From an uncultured Oscillospiraceae bacterium (GTDB lineage Bacteria > Bacillota > Clostridia > Oscillospirales > Oscillospiraceae): DNA of 64,000 nt. The stretch is taken from NCBI GenBank assembly GCA_947588605.1, contig CANPYK010000007.1:32290-96289 (forward strand), written 5' to 3'. Positions 33,901-42,132 of this stretch are shown here, piece by piece. Made by a program: the position numbers and the translations under genes. The number at the start of each line of letters is the position of its first letter. The stretch's first letter is position 1. Below the pieces are notes generated by a model, which was not told the DNA's origin, searched no databases, and saw only the letters and a list, made by a program, of their open reading frames with translations.

Positions 33901-35349
33901 CTTGACGGTGTAGCCGGTGGCCTCCTGCACGGGATTCCACTCCACGGTGAGGCCGCCCTTGCCGTCGTTGACGGCGTATTTCATCACAGGCACGCCCAGG
34001 GGGAAGACAAAGTCGAAGTCCTTCGTCTCCGCGCCGGCGTGGACGGCCGTCTCCTCCTCACGGGTGGCCGCCACGGAGAAGACCACCTTGCCGGTGCCGG
34101 CGGGCGTGAAGGACAGCACGTGCTCGTCCTTCTCGGCCAGGGAGCTCGCGGTCTTGAGCTGCCAGCCGTCGCCGTCGCGCATGGTGACGGTAACTTGGTC
34201 CGCGCCGTCATAGCCCACGGCGGCGGTGACGGTGACGTTCACCTTGCCGGGGTCCTCGGGATCCAGCTCCACGCTCTTGATGGCGGGGGCGGCCACATCC
34301 GCCCAGGCGGCCCGGGGGGCCTTGACGCCCGCGCCCTCGGTGACCTCGATCTTGAAGAGGTAGTTGTTGCCGGTGGACCCGCCCAGATAGTAGGTCCCGG
34401 CCTCCTCAATGGCCATCTCGGAGATGTACAGCTCGTTCTTGACGCTCTCCACGCCGGAGGTGTACGCCACCTCCCCCGCCGCGTCAAAGATATCCACGTT
34501 GCGCCCGTCGCCGCCGCAGACCCACCAGACCTTGACGTTGGCGGGGCCGGAGGTGGCGAATTTGATGACGCTCTTGCCAAGGCTTGACGTGCCGCCGAAG
34601 TTGATGCGCTTCGTGCCGGCGAAATCGTCCGCGAAGGTCTTGCTGTTTTCGTTGACGGCGGCCTTGGCGCTCCAGATGACCGTGAAATACTCTCCCACAG
34701 CCTGCGCCTCGCCGTCGGCGAACTTACCGGCTTCAAAGGTCTCGAGCTCCGAGGCGTTCAGCACGTTCACCGTCTCGCCGGCGCTCTCGGTGACCTCCAC
34801 CTTGAAGAGGTAGTTGTTGTTCGTCTCGCCGCCCAGGAAGTATGTACCCGCCTCGGCAAGCTCCAGGGTGGACAGATACTGCTTGTTCTTCTCATAGGTG
34901 CCGGCGGTCTTCACGACCACCTCGCCGGCGGCATTGAGGATGGCGTACTCCCGGTTGTCGTCGCCGCCCTGCGCCCACCAGATCTTCACCTTGGCGGGGC
35001 CGGCGGTGGTGAACTTCACGGCGTTCTTTTCGGTGGTCGCCTTGCCGCCGAAGTTGATGCGCTGGGCGGAGGAATAGCCGTCCTCCCAGGTCTTCTCACT
35101 GCCGTCCACCTTGGACTTGGCGGAGTAGATGACGGTGAAGTAGTCCTCCACCACCTCGGTGTCCCCGTCCTTCTTGTCGCCGGCGGCGAACGCCGTAAGG
35201 GCGCTGGCCTCCAGCACATGGACGTTGGCGTTGGGATTCGGCGCGATGAGCAGCGTGTCCTCCTCCGCCAGAGCCGTCACGGCGACGGTACTCAGGAGCA
35301 TCGCGAGGACCAGCGCGAACGTCAGCGCCCTCTTTGCCGGATGTTTCAT
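30943..35349 (-). CDS. Secreted S-layer-anchored pectate lyase (PL9-like) with carbohydrate-binding-like repeats
   Basis: 1468 residues. Signal peptide 1-28. Two homologous beta domains (about 45-195 and 200-345; both have YFTVI-SAK, RINFGG, AGTYFLGG/AGTYYLGG, NNYLFK), then two fibronectin/Ig-like domains (about 355-545), a concanavalin-like domain (about 550-800), another Ig-like segment (about 825-905), a right-handed beta-helix lyase (about 930-1290; EDADGFEAKLTCG and NADDGWDLF match family 9 pectate lyases) and three SLH repeats (about 1300-1468). It should cut pectin outside the cell while held on the wall. Good ribosome site GGAGGAG and its own promoter. Confidence 0.88.
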   Translation of the reverse strand: MKHPAKRALTFALVLAMLLSTVAVTALAEEDTLLIAPNPNANVHVLEASALTAFAAGDKKDGDTEVVEDYFTVIYSAKSKVDGSEKTWEDGYSSAQRINFGGKATTEKNAVKFTTAGPAKVKIWWAQGGDDNREYAILNAAGEVVVKTAGTYEKNKQYLSTLELAEAGTYFLGGETNNNYLFKVEVTESAGETVNVLNASELETFEAGKFADGEAQAVGEYFTVIWSAKAAVNENSKTFADDFAGTKRINFGGTSSLGKSVIKFATSGPANVKVWWVCGGDGRNVDIFDAAGEVAYTSGVESVKNELYISEMAIEEAGTYYLGGSTGNNYLFKIEVTEGAGVKAPRAAWADVAAPAIKSVELDPEDPGKVNVTVTAAVGYDGADQVTVTMRDGDGWQLKTASSLAEKDEHVLSFTPAGTGKVVFSVAATREEETAVHAGAETKDFDFVFPLGVPVMKYAVNDGKGGLTVEWNPVQEATGYTVKAGDKTVTTAGLNATKAVVSGFAVGDKVEVTVTALRGEETGEPCDALEVTVSDEAGIAWVFSAFGTSTKPENDTCEVLDDHTVRVVSQEGKGKIQPTAEDGLAFYYTAVDPKTTNFVLTATANVNTWTYNNGQEGFGIGVLDQVGVNGSTAPVWTNSFMLAVTGLSTVSNKRLGVGALARTGVTEYSSTKPDGFAGAWLADMSGVADDVARNLVGKATNQSSLDSRGPTLSPALTSFKLKLEKNDEGYFVTYTDHNGVTHTEQYPGELSQVDGYVYVGMFAARYMDVTFSDISLTTSAASGSSGGTGETEEKTAAPAFSFRNPTVSNQEKLDLDLRVNVSGKAVVTDAAGKEIYKGVVEAGKTLIPVTLTAGDNKFTAVVTPDQDALTADGAILTSYAEATVTTTVHYAVDERTTIYVAPNGVSGAKGTQAEPTTLADALKNPAPGAVIILMEGTYQLTSGVTVDRGINGTEEKPITLKAADTAATRPVLDWGEKGNGLRINGDWWHLIGFDSTRSTAKGVHIGGNHNVVERVCTYDNLNTGISISRINFGDDIPDWPSYNTVLNCSSWLNADAGYEDADGFEAKLTCGVGNVFDGCVAAYNADDGWDLFARGATIGAVTIKNSVAFKNGYDIVDGKEVNAGNGNGFKLGGGNFAVEHRIVNSIAFDNKANGFTGNSNPSVKVENCTAYNNGKGNLALYTNIADLDTAFEVTGFLSYKGGSDDSIAPRGNQNKTDYLKANDYYQGNASGEAVDETWFKSLDTAKAIASGITRNADGTISMNGCLELTAKAPADAGARLPGSQGANYRDVIPTAWYFEPAYEMREKGIMNGTADSVFAPRETALRAMVATVLHRLADTPAPKADSASTDVAKTDWFAKAVAWAEENEIMAAKDGRFDPNGAITREEAVKALYLYAKMAGQDVDVTASVALQGFTDAKELDEDNVDAMTWAVSRGIINGTSATTLSPKSALTRAELATIVSRFLKYGK

Positions 35350-35394
35350 AGGTGAGTCTCCTCCTTTGAATGTTTTTTGCCAAACCTATCCTCA

Positions 35395-35423
35395 ATTATC
35401 GCATTTCTCGGGGAGAAAATCAA
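35395..35423 (-). promoter_or_regulatory. Promoter of the pectate lyase gene
   Basis: TTGATT and GATAAT with a 17-bp spacer on the minus strand, 46 bp upstream of the start. Confidence 0.65.
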
Positions 35424-35490
35424 TACCTTGCCTAAAAATTTTCAAAAAATTCTTAGTTCCTTTGGTGAAGTTGACATAAAGAAAAAATCC

Positions 35491-35519
35491 TTGCGAAACT
35501 GTCCCTGTGATGGTAAAAT
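35491..35519 (+). promoter_or_regulatory. Promoter of the metal exporter gene
   Basis: TTGCGA and TAAAAT with a 17-bp spacer, 33 bp upstream of the start. Confidence 0.6.
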
Positions 35520-35551
35520 AATAAGTTACAGCAAATCAAACGGAGGCACGC

Positions 35552-36409
35552 ATGGTCGACATCATTCTGGACGCGGCGCTGGACACCCTGAAGCTCCTGC
35601 CGTTTCTCTATCTCACCTATCTCGTTTTGGAGTTCATCGAGCAGCGGGCGCAGGCCGGCTCGGTGCGGCTGGTGCGCCAGTCGGGCCTGTGGGGGCCCTT
35701 CGTGGGGGCGGCGCTGGGGATCGTGCCCCAGTGCGGCTTCTCCGCCTCGGCCTCCAACCTCTTCGCCCAGCGGCTCATCTCCGCCGGGACGCTGGTGGCG
35801 GTATTTCTGTCCACCTCCGACGAGATGCTCCCCATCATGATCTCCCGCGCCGTGGGGGCGGGGACGATTTTGAAGATCTTAGGCGTCAAGCTCCTGGCCG
35901 GCATCCTCGCCGGCATCCTGGCGGACAAGCTCTTCCGTCTCTGCCGCCACGAGGGAGAGACGGTGGACCTCCACGAGATGTGCGAGGAGGAGAACTGCGG
36001 CTGTGAGGAGCACGGCATCTTCGTCTCGGCGCTTCTCCACACCGTCCAGATCGCCGGCTTCGTGCTGATCATCAACCTGGCGCTGGGGCTTCTTCTGCAC
36101 TTCATCGGGGAGGAAAATTTAAGCTCCCTCATCCTCAATAAGCCCGTGATCGGCCCGGTGATCTCGGCCCTGGTGGGGCTCATCCCCAACTGCGCCGCCA
36201 GCATCCTCATCACCGAGCTCTACCTTTCGGACGCCATGACCGCCGGGAGCCTCATCGCGGGACTGCTGTCCGCCTCGGGCGTGGGGCTTCTGGTGCTCTT
36301 TCGCGTCAACCGCCGTGCCATGGGGGACAACGTGAAGATCCTGGCCTACACCCTGGCCGTCTCCGTGGTCATCGGCGTCGCGCTGGATCTGGCGGGCGTC
36401 GTCTTTTAA
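35552..36409 (+). CDS. ArsP_2/DUF2899-type metal exporter (putative manganese or arsenic transporter)
   Basis: 285 residues, two homologous halves of about four to five helices. Each half has a motif PQCGFSASAS / PNCAASILIT that is the family hallmark. A central cytoplasmic loop is rich in Cys, His and acidic residues (CRHEGETVDLHEMCEEENCGCEEH, given here in parts) and may bind metal. The family is annotated both as arsenic efflux and as manganese transport; substrate is not settled. Followed by an AlkZ-related gene 12 bp on. Confidence 0.8.
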   Translation: MVDIILDAALDTLKLLPFLYLTYLVLEFIEQRAQAGSVRLVRQSGLWGPFVGAALGIVPQCGFSASASNLFAQRLISAGTLVAVFLSTSDEMLPIMISRAVGAGTILKILGVKLLAGILAGILADKLFRLCRHEGETVDLHEMCEEENCGCEEHGIFVSALLHTVQIAGFVLIINLALGLLLHFIGEENLSSLILNKPVIGPVISALVGLIPNCAASILITELYLSDAMTAGSLIAGLLSASGVGLLVLFRVNRRAMGDNVKILAYTLAVSVVIGVALDLAGVVF

Positions 36410-36421
36410 GGAGGCCGCGTT

Positions 36422-37099
36422 ATGAGATTTCCGGAGCTTCGAAGTCCCGAGGCGCTGATCGCGCTGGTGGAGGAGATCGGCTTTCTGCCGTTTTTTGTGA
36501 ACCGGATCCCCGGCTTTTCCGTGGAGGAGTGCTGCCCCCGGGAGCTGTGGTTTGCCGAGGGCGTGGACGGGCCCTGGGAGTGGAAGGGGCCGGCGGCGCG
36601 GTCGGGAAAATGCGTCTACGGCAAGCTCTTTCGCGGCAAGGCGGGGTTCGTCAGCCGCCAGTGGCTGCCCGAGCTTGCCAATTTCCGCCGGGACGGCTAC
36701 GACTTCGACGCCCGCTTCGACGACGGTCTCGCCAGCGTCCGCGACCGGGACGTCTACAACGCCGTGGCCGGCCGGGGCCCCATCCTGTCCGTGGACCTCC
36801 GGGAGCTCTTAGGCTATGGAAAGGGCGGCGCGCGTGGCTTCGACACCGTCATCACGCGCCTCCAGATGCAGACCTACGTCACCGTCGCGGATTTTATCTA
36901 CCCCCTGGACCGCCACGGCCGCCCCTACGGCTGGGGCATTGCCCAGTACGCCACCCCCGAATCCCAGCTGGGCGGCGAGGCTGTGACCGCCTCCTACAAC
37001 AAAACGCCCGAGGAATCGCGCTTGAGCGTCCTCGGGCAGCTCAAAAAGGTTTTGCCGGACGTGGAGGAGGGGGAGGTGTGGAGGCTGGTGAAGGGGTGA
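36422..37099 (+). CDS. AlkZ-related protein
   Basis: 225 residues. FLPFFVNRIPGFSVEECCP at the start and WRLVKG at the end match a clostridial family named for similarity to the DNA glycosylase AlkZ/YcaQ (winged-helix HTH_42 fold). The catalytic QxQ of AlkZ is not clearly present, so activity is uncertain. Probably cotranscribed with the metal exporter. Confidence 0.7.
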   Translation: MRFPELRSPEALIALVEEIGFLPFFVNRIPGFSVEECCPRELWFAEGVDGPWEWKGPAARSGKCVYGKLFRGKAGFVSRQWLPELANFRRDGYDFDARFDDGLASVRDRDVYNAVAGRGPILSVDLRELLGYGKGGARGFDTVITRLQMQTYVTVADFIYPLDRHGRPYGWGIAQYATPESQLGGEAVTASYNKTPEESRLSVLGQLKKVLPDVEEGEVWRLVKG

Positions 37100-37164
37100 G
37101 GATGAGCTTGATGGGGGCCACGCTATGACAAGGGTAGTTCTACAATGCGCTTCCCGGAAGCCTC

Positions 37165-37380
37165 AGCGACGGGCAACGGGCTCGAATACCCCGCCGCTGC
37201 GGCGGCACCCCTTTTTCCGAAAAAGGGGTCAGGGGGAATAAGGTTGCGGCTTCGCCGCTTTTATAAAAAATGCGCCGCTATGCGGCGCAAACCTTTTTGG
37301 TAGGGGCGGGTTCTAAACCCGCCCGCCGATGACTGGGCGGTTATGGAAAACGGGCGGGTTTGGAACCCGCCCCTACTTAT
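37165..37380. repeat. Palindrome cluster R3
   Basis: Modules CCGCCGCTGCGGCGG, CCCCTTTTTCCGAAAAAGGGG (about 37207-37227), GCGGCTTCGCCGC, TGCGCCGCTATGCGGCGCA (about 37270-37288) and two CGGGTT-AACCCG hairpins. It lies directly behind the antitoxin gene, where its toxin gene would be expected. Confidence 0.8.
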
Positions 37381-37628
37381 ACCTTTTTCGAGAAGACCTC
37401 CTGATGGGTCAGGAGGCGCGGGGATTGGGTGGCCTCGGCGTCGGCCTCGTCCAGGGCGGCCTCGATGGGGTCGGCGGCGATGGTAAACGGGATACGGCGC
37501 TGGCGAATGACGGTCTTCGCGAAGATGTTGACCGCCACCGACGCGTTCATCCCCATCTCGGCACAGTAGGCGTCAAAAAGCCTCTTCACGTCCTCATCCA
37601 TCCGCACGCTCAGTGTCACTTGGCTCAT
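37377..37628 (-). CDS. RelB/DinJ-family antitoxin without a neighbouring toxin
   Basis: 83 residues. SQVTLSVRMDEDVKRLFDAYCAEMGMNASVAVNIFAKTVI is the ribbon-helix-helix DNA-binding part of RelB/DinJ antitoxins (residues 2-40; quoted in overlap with the family pattern), and the C-terminus would wrap a RelE/YafQ toxin. The start 37628 follows AAAGGAG. No toxin gene follows; cluster R3 begins instead. It may be an orphan regulator or neutralise a toxin elsewhere. Confidence 0.85.
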   Translation of the reverse strand: MSQVTLSVRMDEDVKRLFDAYCAEMGMNASVAVNIFAKTVIRQRRIPFTIAADPIEAALDEADAEATQSPRLLTHQEVFSKKV

Positions 37629-37659
37629 AGAAAGCGCTCCTTTCATGCGTTGTATGTAC

Positions 37660-37688
37660 ATTGTAGCGCAATTTATTCACGTTGTCAA
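37660..37688 (-). promoter_or_regulatory. Promoter of the antitoxin gene
   Basis: TTGACA and TACAAT with a 17-bp spacer on the minus strand. A TGTACA palindrome just downstream of the -10 box may be the autorepressor site. Confidence 0.8.
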
Positions 37689-37696
37689 CTTTCACA

Positions 37697-37757
37697 CAAA
37701 AAATTTGCGCCTTCCGGCGCAATAAAAAGCTTTGGGGCGGGTCTGGGACCCGCCCCT
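37697..37757 (-). terminator. Double terminator of the hydrogenase operon
   Basis: Two hairpins on the minus strand: GGGGCGGGT/ACCCGCCCC (37734-37756) and TTGCGCC/GGCGCAA (37704-37721), the second followed by ATTTTTTG. They lie just after the hydA stop at 37765. Confidence 0.85.
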
Positions 37758-37764
37758 GATCGTG

Positions 37765-39531
37765 TTAGTTGAACCGCTCCCGGGCGGCGTAGGTGGTGTG
37801 GAGGAGCTCGTGGGCGCGATGTCCGCAGGGCTCGCCGAGGTAGTCGGCGTAGAGCTGCTGGATCTGGGTGTTGTTGTGGCTCTGGCGGACGGTCTGGCGC
37901 TCGTCCTCGCTGTAGAGGGCGGCGGAGCGCTTTTGCTTGTAGGTGTCCAGGATGTCGATGTCCTCGTTGGGGAGGAAGCAGGGCTTCACGTAGGGCTGGC
38001 CGCCGCCGGCCACACATCCGCCGGGGCATCCCATGATCTCGATGAAGGTATATTTGCTGGTGCCCGCGCGGACCTCATCCATCAGGACCTTGGCGTTCTT
38101 CATGCCGTGGGCCACGGCCACATTGACAGTGGTGCCGTCGATGTCGATGGCGGCCTCCTTGATGCCCTCTAAGCCCCGGACCTGCTCGAACTTCACAAGC
38201 TCGTGCTCTTTTCCGGTGAGGATGTGGTAAGCGGTACGCAGGGCCGCCTCCATGACGCCGCCGGTGACGCCGAAGATGACGCCCGCGCCGGTGTACTCGC
38301 CCAGGAGGTCCTGGTCAAACTCCTCGTCGGGGAGCTTTGTGAAGTTGATACCGGAACGGCGGATCAGGTCGCCCAGCTCACGGGTGGTGAGCACACAGTC
38401 CACATCGGGAAGGCCGTCTTTATTCTTGAGCTGGTCCCGCTCCTTCTCGAACTTCTTGGCGGTGCAGGGCATGACGGAGACGACGAAGATGTTTTTGGGG
38501 TCCAGGCCGTTGCGCTCGGCGTAGTAGGACTTGACGATGGCGCCGAACATCTCGTGGGGGGACTTGCAGGAGGAGAGATGATCCAGCTGGTCTCCGTAAT
38601 AGTACTCGGCGTAGTTGACCCAACCGGGAGAGCAGGAGGTGATCATGGGCAGGACGCCGCCGTTCTTAATGCGGTTAACCAACTCGTTTGCTTCCTCCAT
38701 AATGGTGAGATCCGCGCCGAAGTTGGTGTCGTAGACCTTATCGAAGCCCAGCCTATGGAGGGCGGCCACCATCTTGCCGGTGACGGGGGTGCCGATCTTC
38801 ATGCCGAACTCCTCGCCCAGGGCGGCGCGGACGGCGGGGGCGGTCTGGACGACGATGTACTTGCCGGCCTTCTTCGCCTCGTCGATCTTGCCGATCTCGG
38901 ACTTCTCCATCAAAGCGCCGGTGGGGCAGACGGAGACGCACTGGCCGCAGAGGATGCAGGGAGAATCCATAAAGCTGCGGTTCTCCGCGGGGCCCACGAT
39001 GGTATTAAAGCCACGGTTCTCATAGCCCAGGACGGAGAGGCCGTGGGCGTTCTGGCATCTGGCGATGCAGCGGCCGCAGAGGATGCACTTGGAGGTATCG
39101 CGGATAATGCTGGGGCTCAGCTCGTCCACGGTGACGGGGGTGCGGGCGCCATCCTTATTGATGACACGGGCGCCGGTCATCTGAGCGACACGCAAAAGCT
39201 CGCAGGAGCCGTTCTTACCGCACTCCTGGCACCATGCGGAGTGATTGGAGAGCAACAGTTCCACGCTGGTACGGCGGGCCTGGACGGCCTTGGGCGAAGA
39301 GATGGTGATCTCCATGCCCTCGCTGACGGGGTAGACGCAGGAGGCCACAAGGCCCCGGGCGCCGGTGGCCTCCACCAGGCACACGCGGCAGGAGCCCTGG
39401 TTGCACTCGCCGTGGTTGAAGGTACAGAGGGACGGAATCTCATAGCCGCATCTTTTCGCGGCCTCCAGAATGGTGAGGCCGGCCTCGACCTGGTAGGGAT
39501 GTCCCTCGATCTTGATATTCACTAATGACAT
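37765..39531 (-). CDS. hydA: [FeFe] hydrogenase catalytic subunit of an NADH-linked, HydABC-type complex
   Basis: 588 residues. N-terminal [2Fe-2S] ferredoxin (Cys36, 48, 51, 65), His-Cys [4Fe-4S] site (His97, Cys101, 104, 110), two [4Fe-4S] clusters (Cys149-159 and Cys192-202) and the H-cluster domain: L1 TSCSPGW (298-304), L2 MPCTAKKFE (Cys356), L3 GCPGGC (Cys502, Cys506). The second L1 cysteine, the proton-relay residue of classical enzymes, is serine 301 here. Produces or consumes H2 with electrons from the NuoF- and NuoE-like subunits upstream, probably by bifurcation with ferredoxin. Starts 18 bp after the NuoF-like gene. Confidence 0.95.
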   Translation of the reverse strand: MSLVNIKIEGHPYQVEAGLTILEAAKRCGYEIPSLCTFNHGECNQGSCRVCLVEATGARGLVASCVYPVSEGMEITISSPKAVQARRTSVELLLSNHSAWCQECGKNGSCELLRVAQMTGARVINKDGARTPVTVDELSPSIIRDTSKCILCGRCIARCQNAHGLSVLGYENRGFNTIVGPAENRSFMDSPCILCGQCVSVCPTGALMEKSEIGKIDEAKKAGKYIVVQTAPAVRAALGEEFGMKIGTPVTGKMVAALHRLGFDKVYDTNFGADLTIMEEANELVNRIKNGGVLPMITSCSPGWVNYAEYYYGDQLDHLSSCKSPHEMFGAIVKSYYAERNGLDPKNIFVVSVMPCTAKKFEKERDQLKNKDGLPDVDCVLTTRELGDLIRRSGINFTKLPDEEFDQDLLGEYTGAGVIFGVTGGVMEAALRTAYHILTGKEHELVKFEQVRGLEGIKEAAIDIDGTTVNVAVAHGMKNAKVLMDEVRAGTSKYTFIEIMGCPGGCVAGGGQPYVKPCFLPNEDIDILDTYKQKRSAALYSEDERQTVRQSHNNTQIQQLYADYLGEPCGHRAHELLHTTYAARERFN

Positions 39532-39549
39532 TTCTCAGTCCCTCCCCTA

Positions 39550-41439
39550 TTATTCCTTGATGATGGCCTTGAACTTGCAGGTGGACATGCAGGCGCCGCA
39601 CTTCACGCATTTCTGCGGGTCGATCTCCATGGCGGCCAGCTTCTTGCCGGGGGCCACGTAGTCGGTGCGGGAGATGGCGGAGGCGGGGCACTGCTTGGCG
39701 CACATGCCGCAGCCGAAGCACTGGTCCTTCACGATCTTGTACTGCATCAGGTTCTTGCAGACGTGAGCCGGGCACTTCTTGTCGTTGATATGGGCGAGAT
39801 ACTCATCCATGAAGTGGGTCATCGTGGATTTCACGGGGTTGGCCGCGGTCTGTCCCAGGGCGCACAGGGAGCCGTTCTGAGTCACATGAACCAGCTCCTC
39901 CAGAGCGTCGATGTCCTCGGGCTCGCCCTTCCCCTCGGTGATCTTGGTCAGGATCTCCAGCATGCGTTTAGTGCCGATACGGCAGGGCGTGCACTTGCCG
40001 CAGGACTCGTCGCAGATGAACTCCATGTAGAACTTGGCCACGTCCACCATGCAGTTGTCCTCGTCCATGACGATGGCGCCGCCGGAGCCCATCATGGAGC
40101 CCTTGGCCACCAGGTTGTCAAAGTCGATGGGCTCATCCAGATATTCCTTAGTCAGACAGCCGCCGGAGGGACCGCCGGTCTGGATGGCCTTAAATTCCTT
40201 GCCGCCCGGGATACCGCCGCCGATGTCGTAGATCAGCTCCCGCAGGGTGGTGCCCATGGGGACCTCCACGAGGCCCACGTTGTTGATCTTGCCGCCCAGG
40301 GCGAAGACCTTGGTGCCCTTGCTGCGCTCGGTGCCGTACTGGGCGAACTTCTCCCAGCCCTCCCGCAGGATGTAGGGCACGCAGGCCAGCGTCTCCACGT
40401 TGTTGACGATGGTGGGGCACTGCCACAGGCCCTTCACCGCCGGGAACGGCGGGCGGGGCCGCGGCATACCGCGCTTGCCCTCGATGGAGTTCAAAAGGGC
40501 CGTCTCCTCGCCGCAGACGAAGGCGCCAGCGCCGAGACGGATATGTACGTTGAAGCTGAAATCGGTGCCCAGGATGTGCTCGCCGAGAAGGCCCAGGTCG
40601 TTGGCCTCACGGATGGCGATGCGCAGACGGCGCACGGCCACGGGGTACTCGGCGCGGACGTAGAAGTAGCCGTTCTTCGCGCCGATGGCGTAGCCGGCGA
40701 TGACCATGCCCTCGATGACGGCGAGGGGGTTGCCCTCCAGGATGGAGCGGTCCATGAACGCGCCGGGGTCGCCCTCGTCGCCGTTGCAGACCACGTACTT
40801 CTCGTCGCCGGCCTCATTGTAGGCAAACTGCCACTTGCGGCCCGTGGGGAAGCCGCCGCCGCCGCGTCCGCGAAGGCCGGCCTTCAGGACCTCGTTGATG
40901 ACGTCCTGGCGGTCCATGGTGAGGGCGCGCATCAGGCCCTGATACCCGCCGAAGCCCAGGGCCTCGTCGATGTTCTCCGGGTCGATGGTGCCGCAGCCGT
41001 GAAGGGCGATGCGGCGCTGTTTTTTATAGAAGTTGATGTCGTCCTGGCGCTGGACCTTCTCGCCGGTGGCGGGGTCCACGTAGAGAAGGCGCTCGACGAT
41101 CTTGCCGCCGATGAGGTCCTTCTCCACAATCTCCTCCACGTCCTCCAGCTTCACCATGCGGTAAAGGGTGTCTTCGGGGAAGATCTTGCAGAAGGGGCCC
41201 TGGGAGCAGAAGCCGAAGCAGCCCACCTGGTTGACGGAGACCTTGTCGTGAAGGCCCTTCTCGTCGATGACCTGCTGGAATTTCTCACGGATCTCGGCGG
41301 AGTTGGAGCTGAGGCATCCGGTACCGCCGCAGAGCACCACGGCGCGCTTTCCGTCCTCGCCCTTGAACTTGCCGTCCAGACAGGCCGAGCACGCGGCGAC
41401 CTTTTCCTGAAGCTGGGCGGGTGTCTTGATCATTTCCAT
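39550..41439 (-). CDS. hydB: Hydrogenase NuoF-like (HydB) subunit
   Basis: 629 residues. An N-terminal thioredoxin-like [2Fe-2S] part (about 35-110, LCGGTGCLSSNSAEI, VGCFGFCSQGP) precedes the NuoF core with NADH/FMN loops (RGRGGGGFPTGRKW, CNGDEGDPGAFMDR), the SLBB part, the NuoF iron-sulfur site (ESCGKCTPCRIGTKR) and a C-terminal 2x[4Fe-4S] ferredoxin (CFGCGMCAKQCP, CVKCGACMSTCK). It passes electrons between NAD(H) and the hydrogenase. ATG 41439 follows GGGAGGA; the longer frame upstream overlaps hydC and was rejected. Confidence 0.95.
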   Translation of the reverse strand: MEMIKTPAQLQEKVAACSACLDGKFKGEDGKRAVVLCGGTGCLSSNSAEIREKFQQVIDEKGLHDKVSVNQVGCFGFCSQGPFCKIFPEDTLYRMVKLEDVEEIVEKDLIGGKIVERLLYVDPATGEKVQRQDDINFYKKQRRIALHGCGTIDPENIDEALGFGGYQGLMRALTMDRQDVINEVLKAGLRGRGGGGFPTGRKWQFAYNEAGDEKYVVCNGDEGDPGAFMDRSILEGNPLAVIEGMVIAGYAIGAKNGYFYVRAEYPVAVRRLRIAIREANDLGLLGEHILGTDFSFNVHIRLGAGAFVCGEETALLNSIEGKRGMPRPRPPFPAVKGLWQCPTIVNNVETLACVPYILREGWEKFAQYGTERSKGTKVFALGGKINNVGLVEVPMGTTLRELIYDIGGGIPGGKEFKAIQTGGPSGGCLTKEYLDEPIDFDNLVAKGSMMGSGGAIVMDEDNCMVDVAKFYMEFICDESCGKCTPCRIGTKRMLEILTKITEGKGEPEDIDALEELVHVTQNGSLCALGQTAANPVKSTMTHFMDEYLAHINDKKCPAHVCKNLMQYKIVKDQCFGCGMCAKQCPASAISRTDYVAPGKKLAAMEIDPQKCVKCGACMSTCKFKAIIKE

Positions 41440-41459
41440 ATCAGCGTTCCTCCCTTTCC

Positions 41460-41936
41460 TTACGCGTTCCTGTAGGATGCAACGATATCGGGGACATCGC
41501 TGACCTTGACCTTGGGGTAGACCTTGCCGTTGATGGAGACGGCGGGGGCGATGCCGCAGGCGCCCAGGCACCGGAGGGCGTCCAGGGTGAAGAGCCCGTC
41601 CGCGGTAGTCTCGCCGCCCTTGATGCCCAGGACCTCGGCAAACTTATCGAAGACCTGTCCGCCGCCCTTGACGTAGCAGGCGGTGCCCAGGCAGCAGCCG
41701 ATGACGTACTTTCCCTTGGGCTTCAGGGAGAAATAGGAGTAGAACGTCACCACGCCGTAGATCTCGGCCACCGAAATGCCGGTCTTCTCCGAGACGATCT
41801 CCTGGACCTCCAGCGGTATGTAGCCGTACTCGTTCTGGATGTCGCTGAGGATCATCATCAGCGGTGTGGGCTCGTCCACGTACCGGTCGCAGATCTCACG
41901 GATCTTCGCCACGGCGGTTTCGCTCAAATGAGCCAT
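41460..41936 (-). CDS. hydC: Hydrogenase NuoE-like (HydC) subunit
   Basis: 158 residues; thioredoxin-like [2Fe-2S] protein with the four cysteines in IGCCLGTACYVKGG and LRCLGACGIAP. First gene of the operon, start at 41936 after AGGAGG. It forms the NADH module with HydB. Confidence 0.94.
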   Translation of the reverse strand: MAHLSETAVAKIREICDRYVDEPTPLMMILSDIQNEYGYIPLEVQEIVSEKTGISVAEIYGVVTFYSYFSLKPKGKYVIGCCLGTACYVKGGGQVFDKFAEVLGIKGGETTADGLFTLDALRCLGACGIAPAVSINGKVYPKVKVSDVPDIVASYRNA

Positions 41937-42020
41937 AAGAAAATACCTCCTGTATTTCGAATTTCCTCTTTCAAGAAAGCCGGAGACGCCTTCGGCGCGC
42001 TCCACGCCGTCATTGTTAAT

Positions 42021-42049
42021 AGAATAACATTTCTCCTGTCAGGTTGCAA
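42021..42049 (-). promoter_or_regulatory. Promoter of the hydrogenase operon
   Basis: TTGCAA and TATTCT with a 17-bp spacer on the minus strand, 85 bp upstream of hydC. The leader is long enough for control by RNA structure, but none is evident. Confidence 0.65.
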
Positions 42050-42132
42050 GTGTTGTTTTCTTCTTTTTTATGCAGGAATCGCGGTTTTTTTCGAACAAAC
42101 TGCCAACTCCGTGCCCTATTTGGGGTTCTCTG

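Noticed and set aside
31348..34587. A 1079-codon open frame opposite the pectate lyase gene
   Set aside because: It is a by-product of high GC: the predicted protein is a monotonous Gly/Val/Ala/His mixture with no domain, while the minus strand encodes a clear multidomain enzyme with signal peptide and ribosome site.
39763..41475. A 570-codon open frame opposite the NuoF-like gene, and a similar one opposite hydA
   Set aside because: Shadow frames of well-conserved hydrogenase genes; composition is typical for GC-rich antisense translation.
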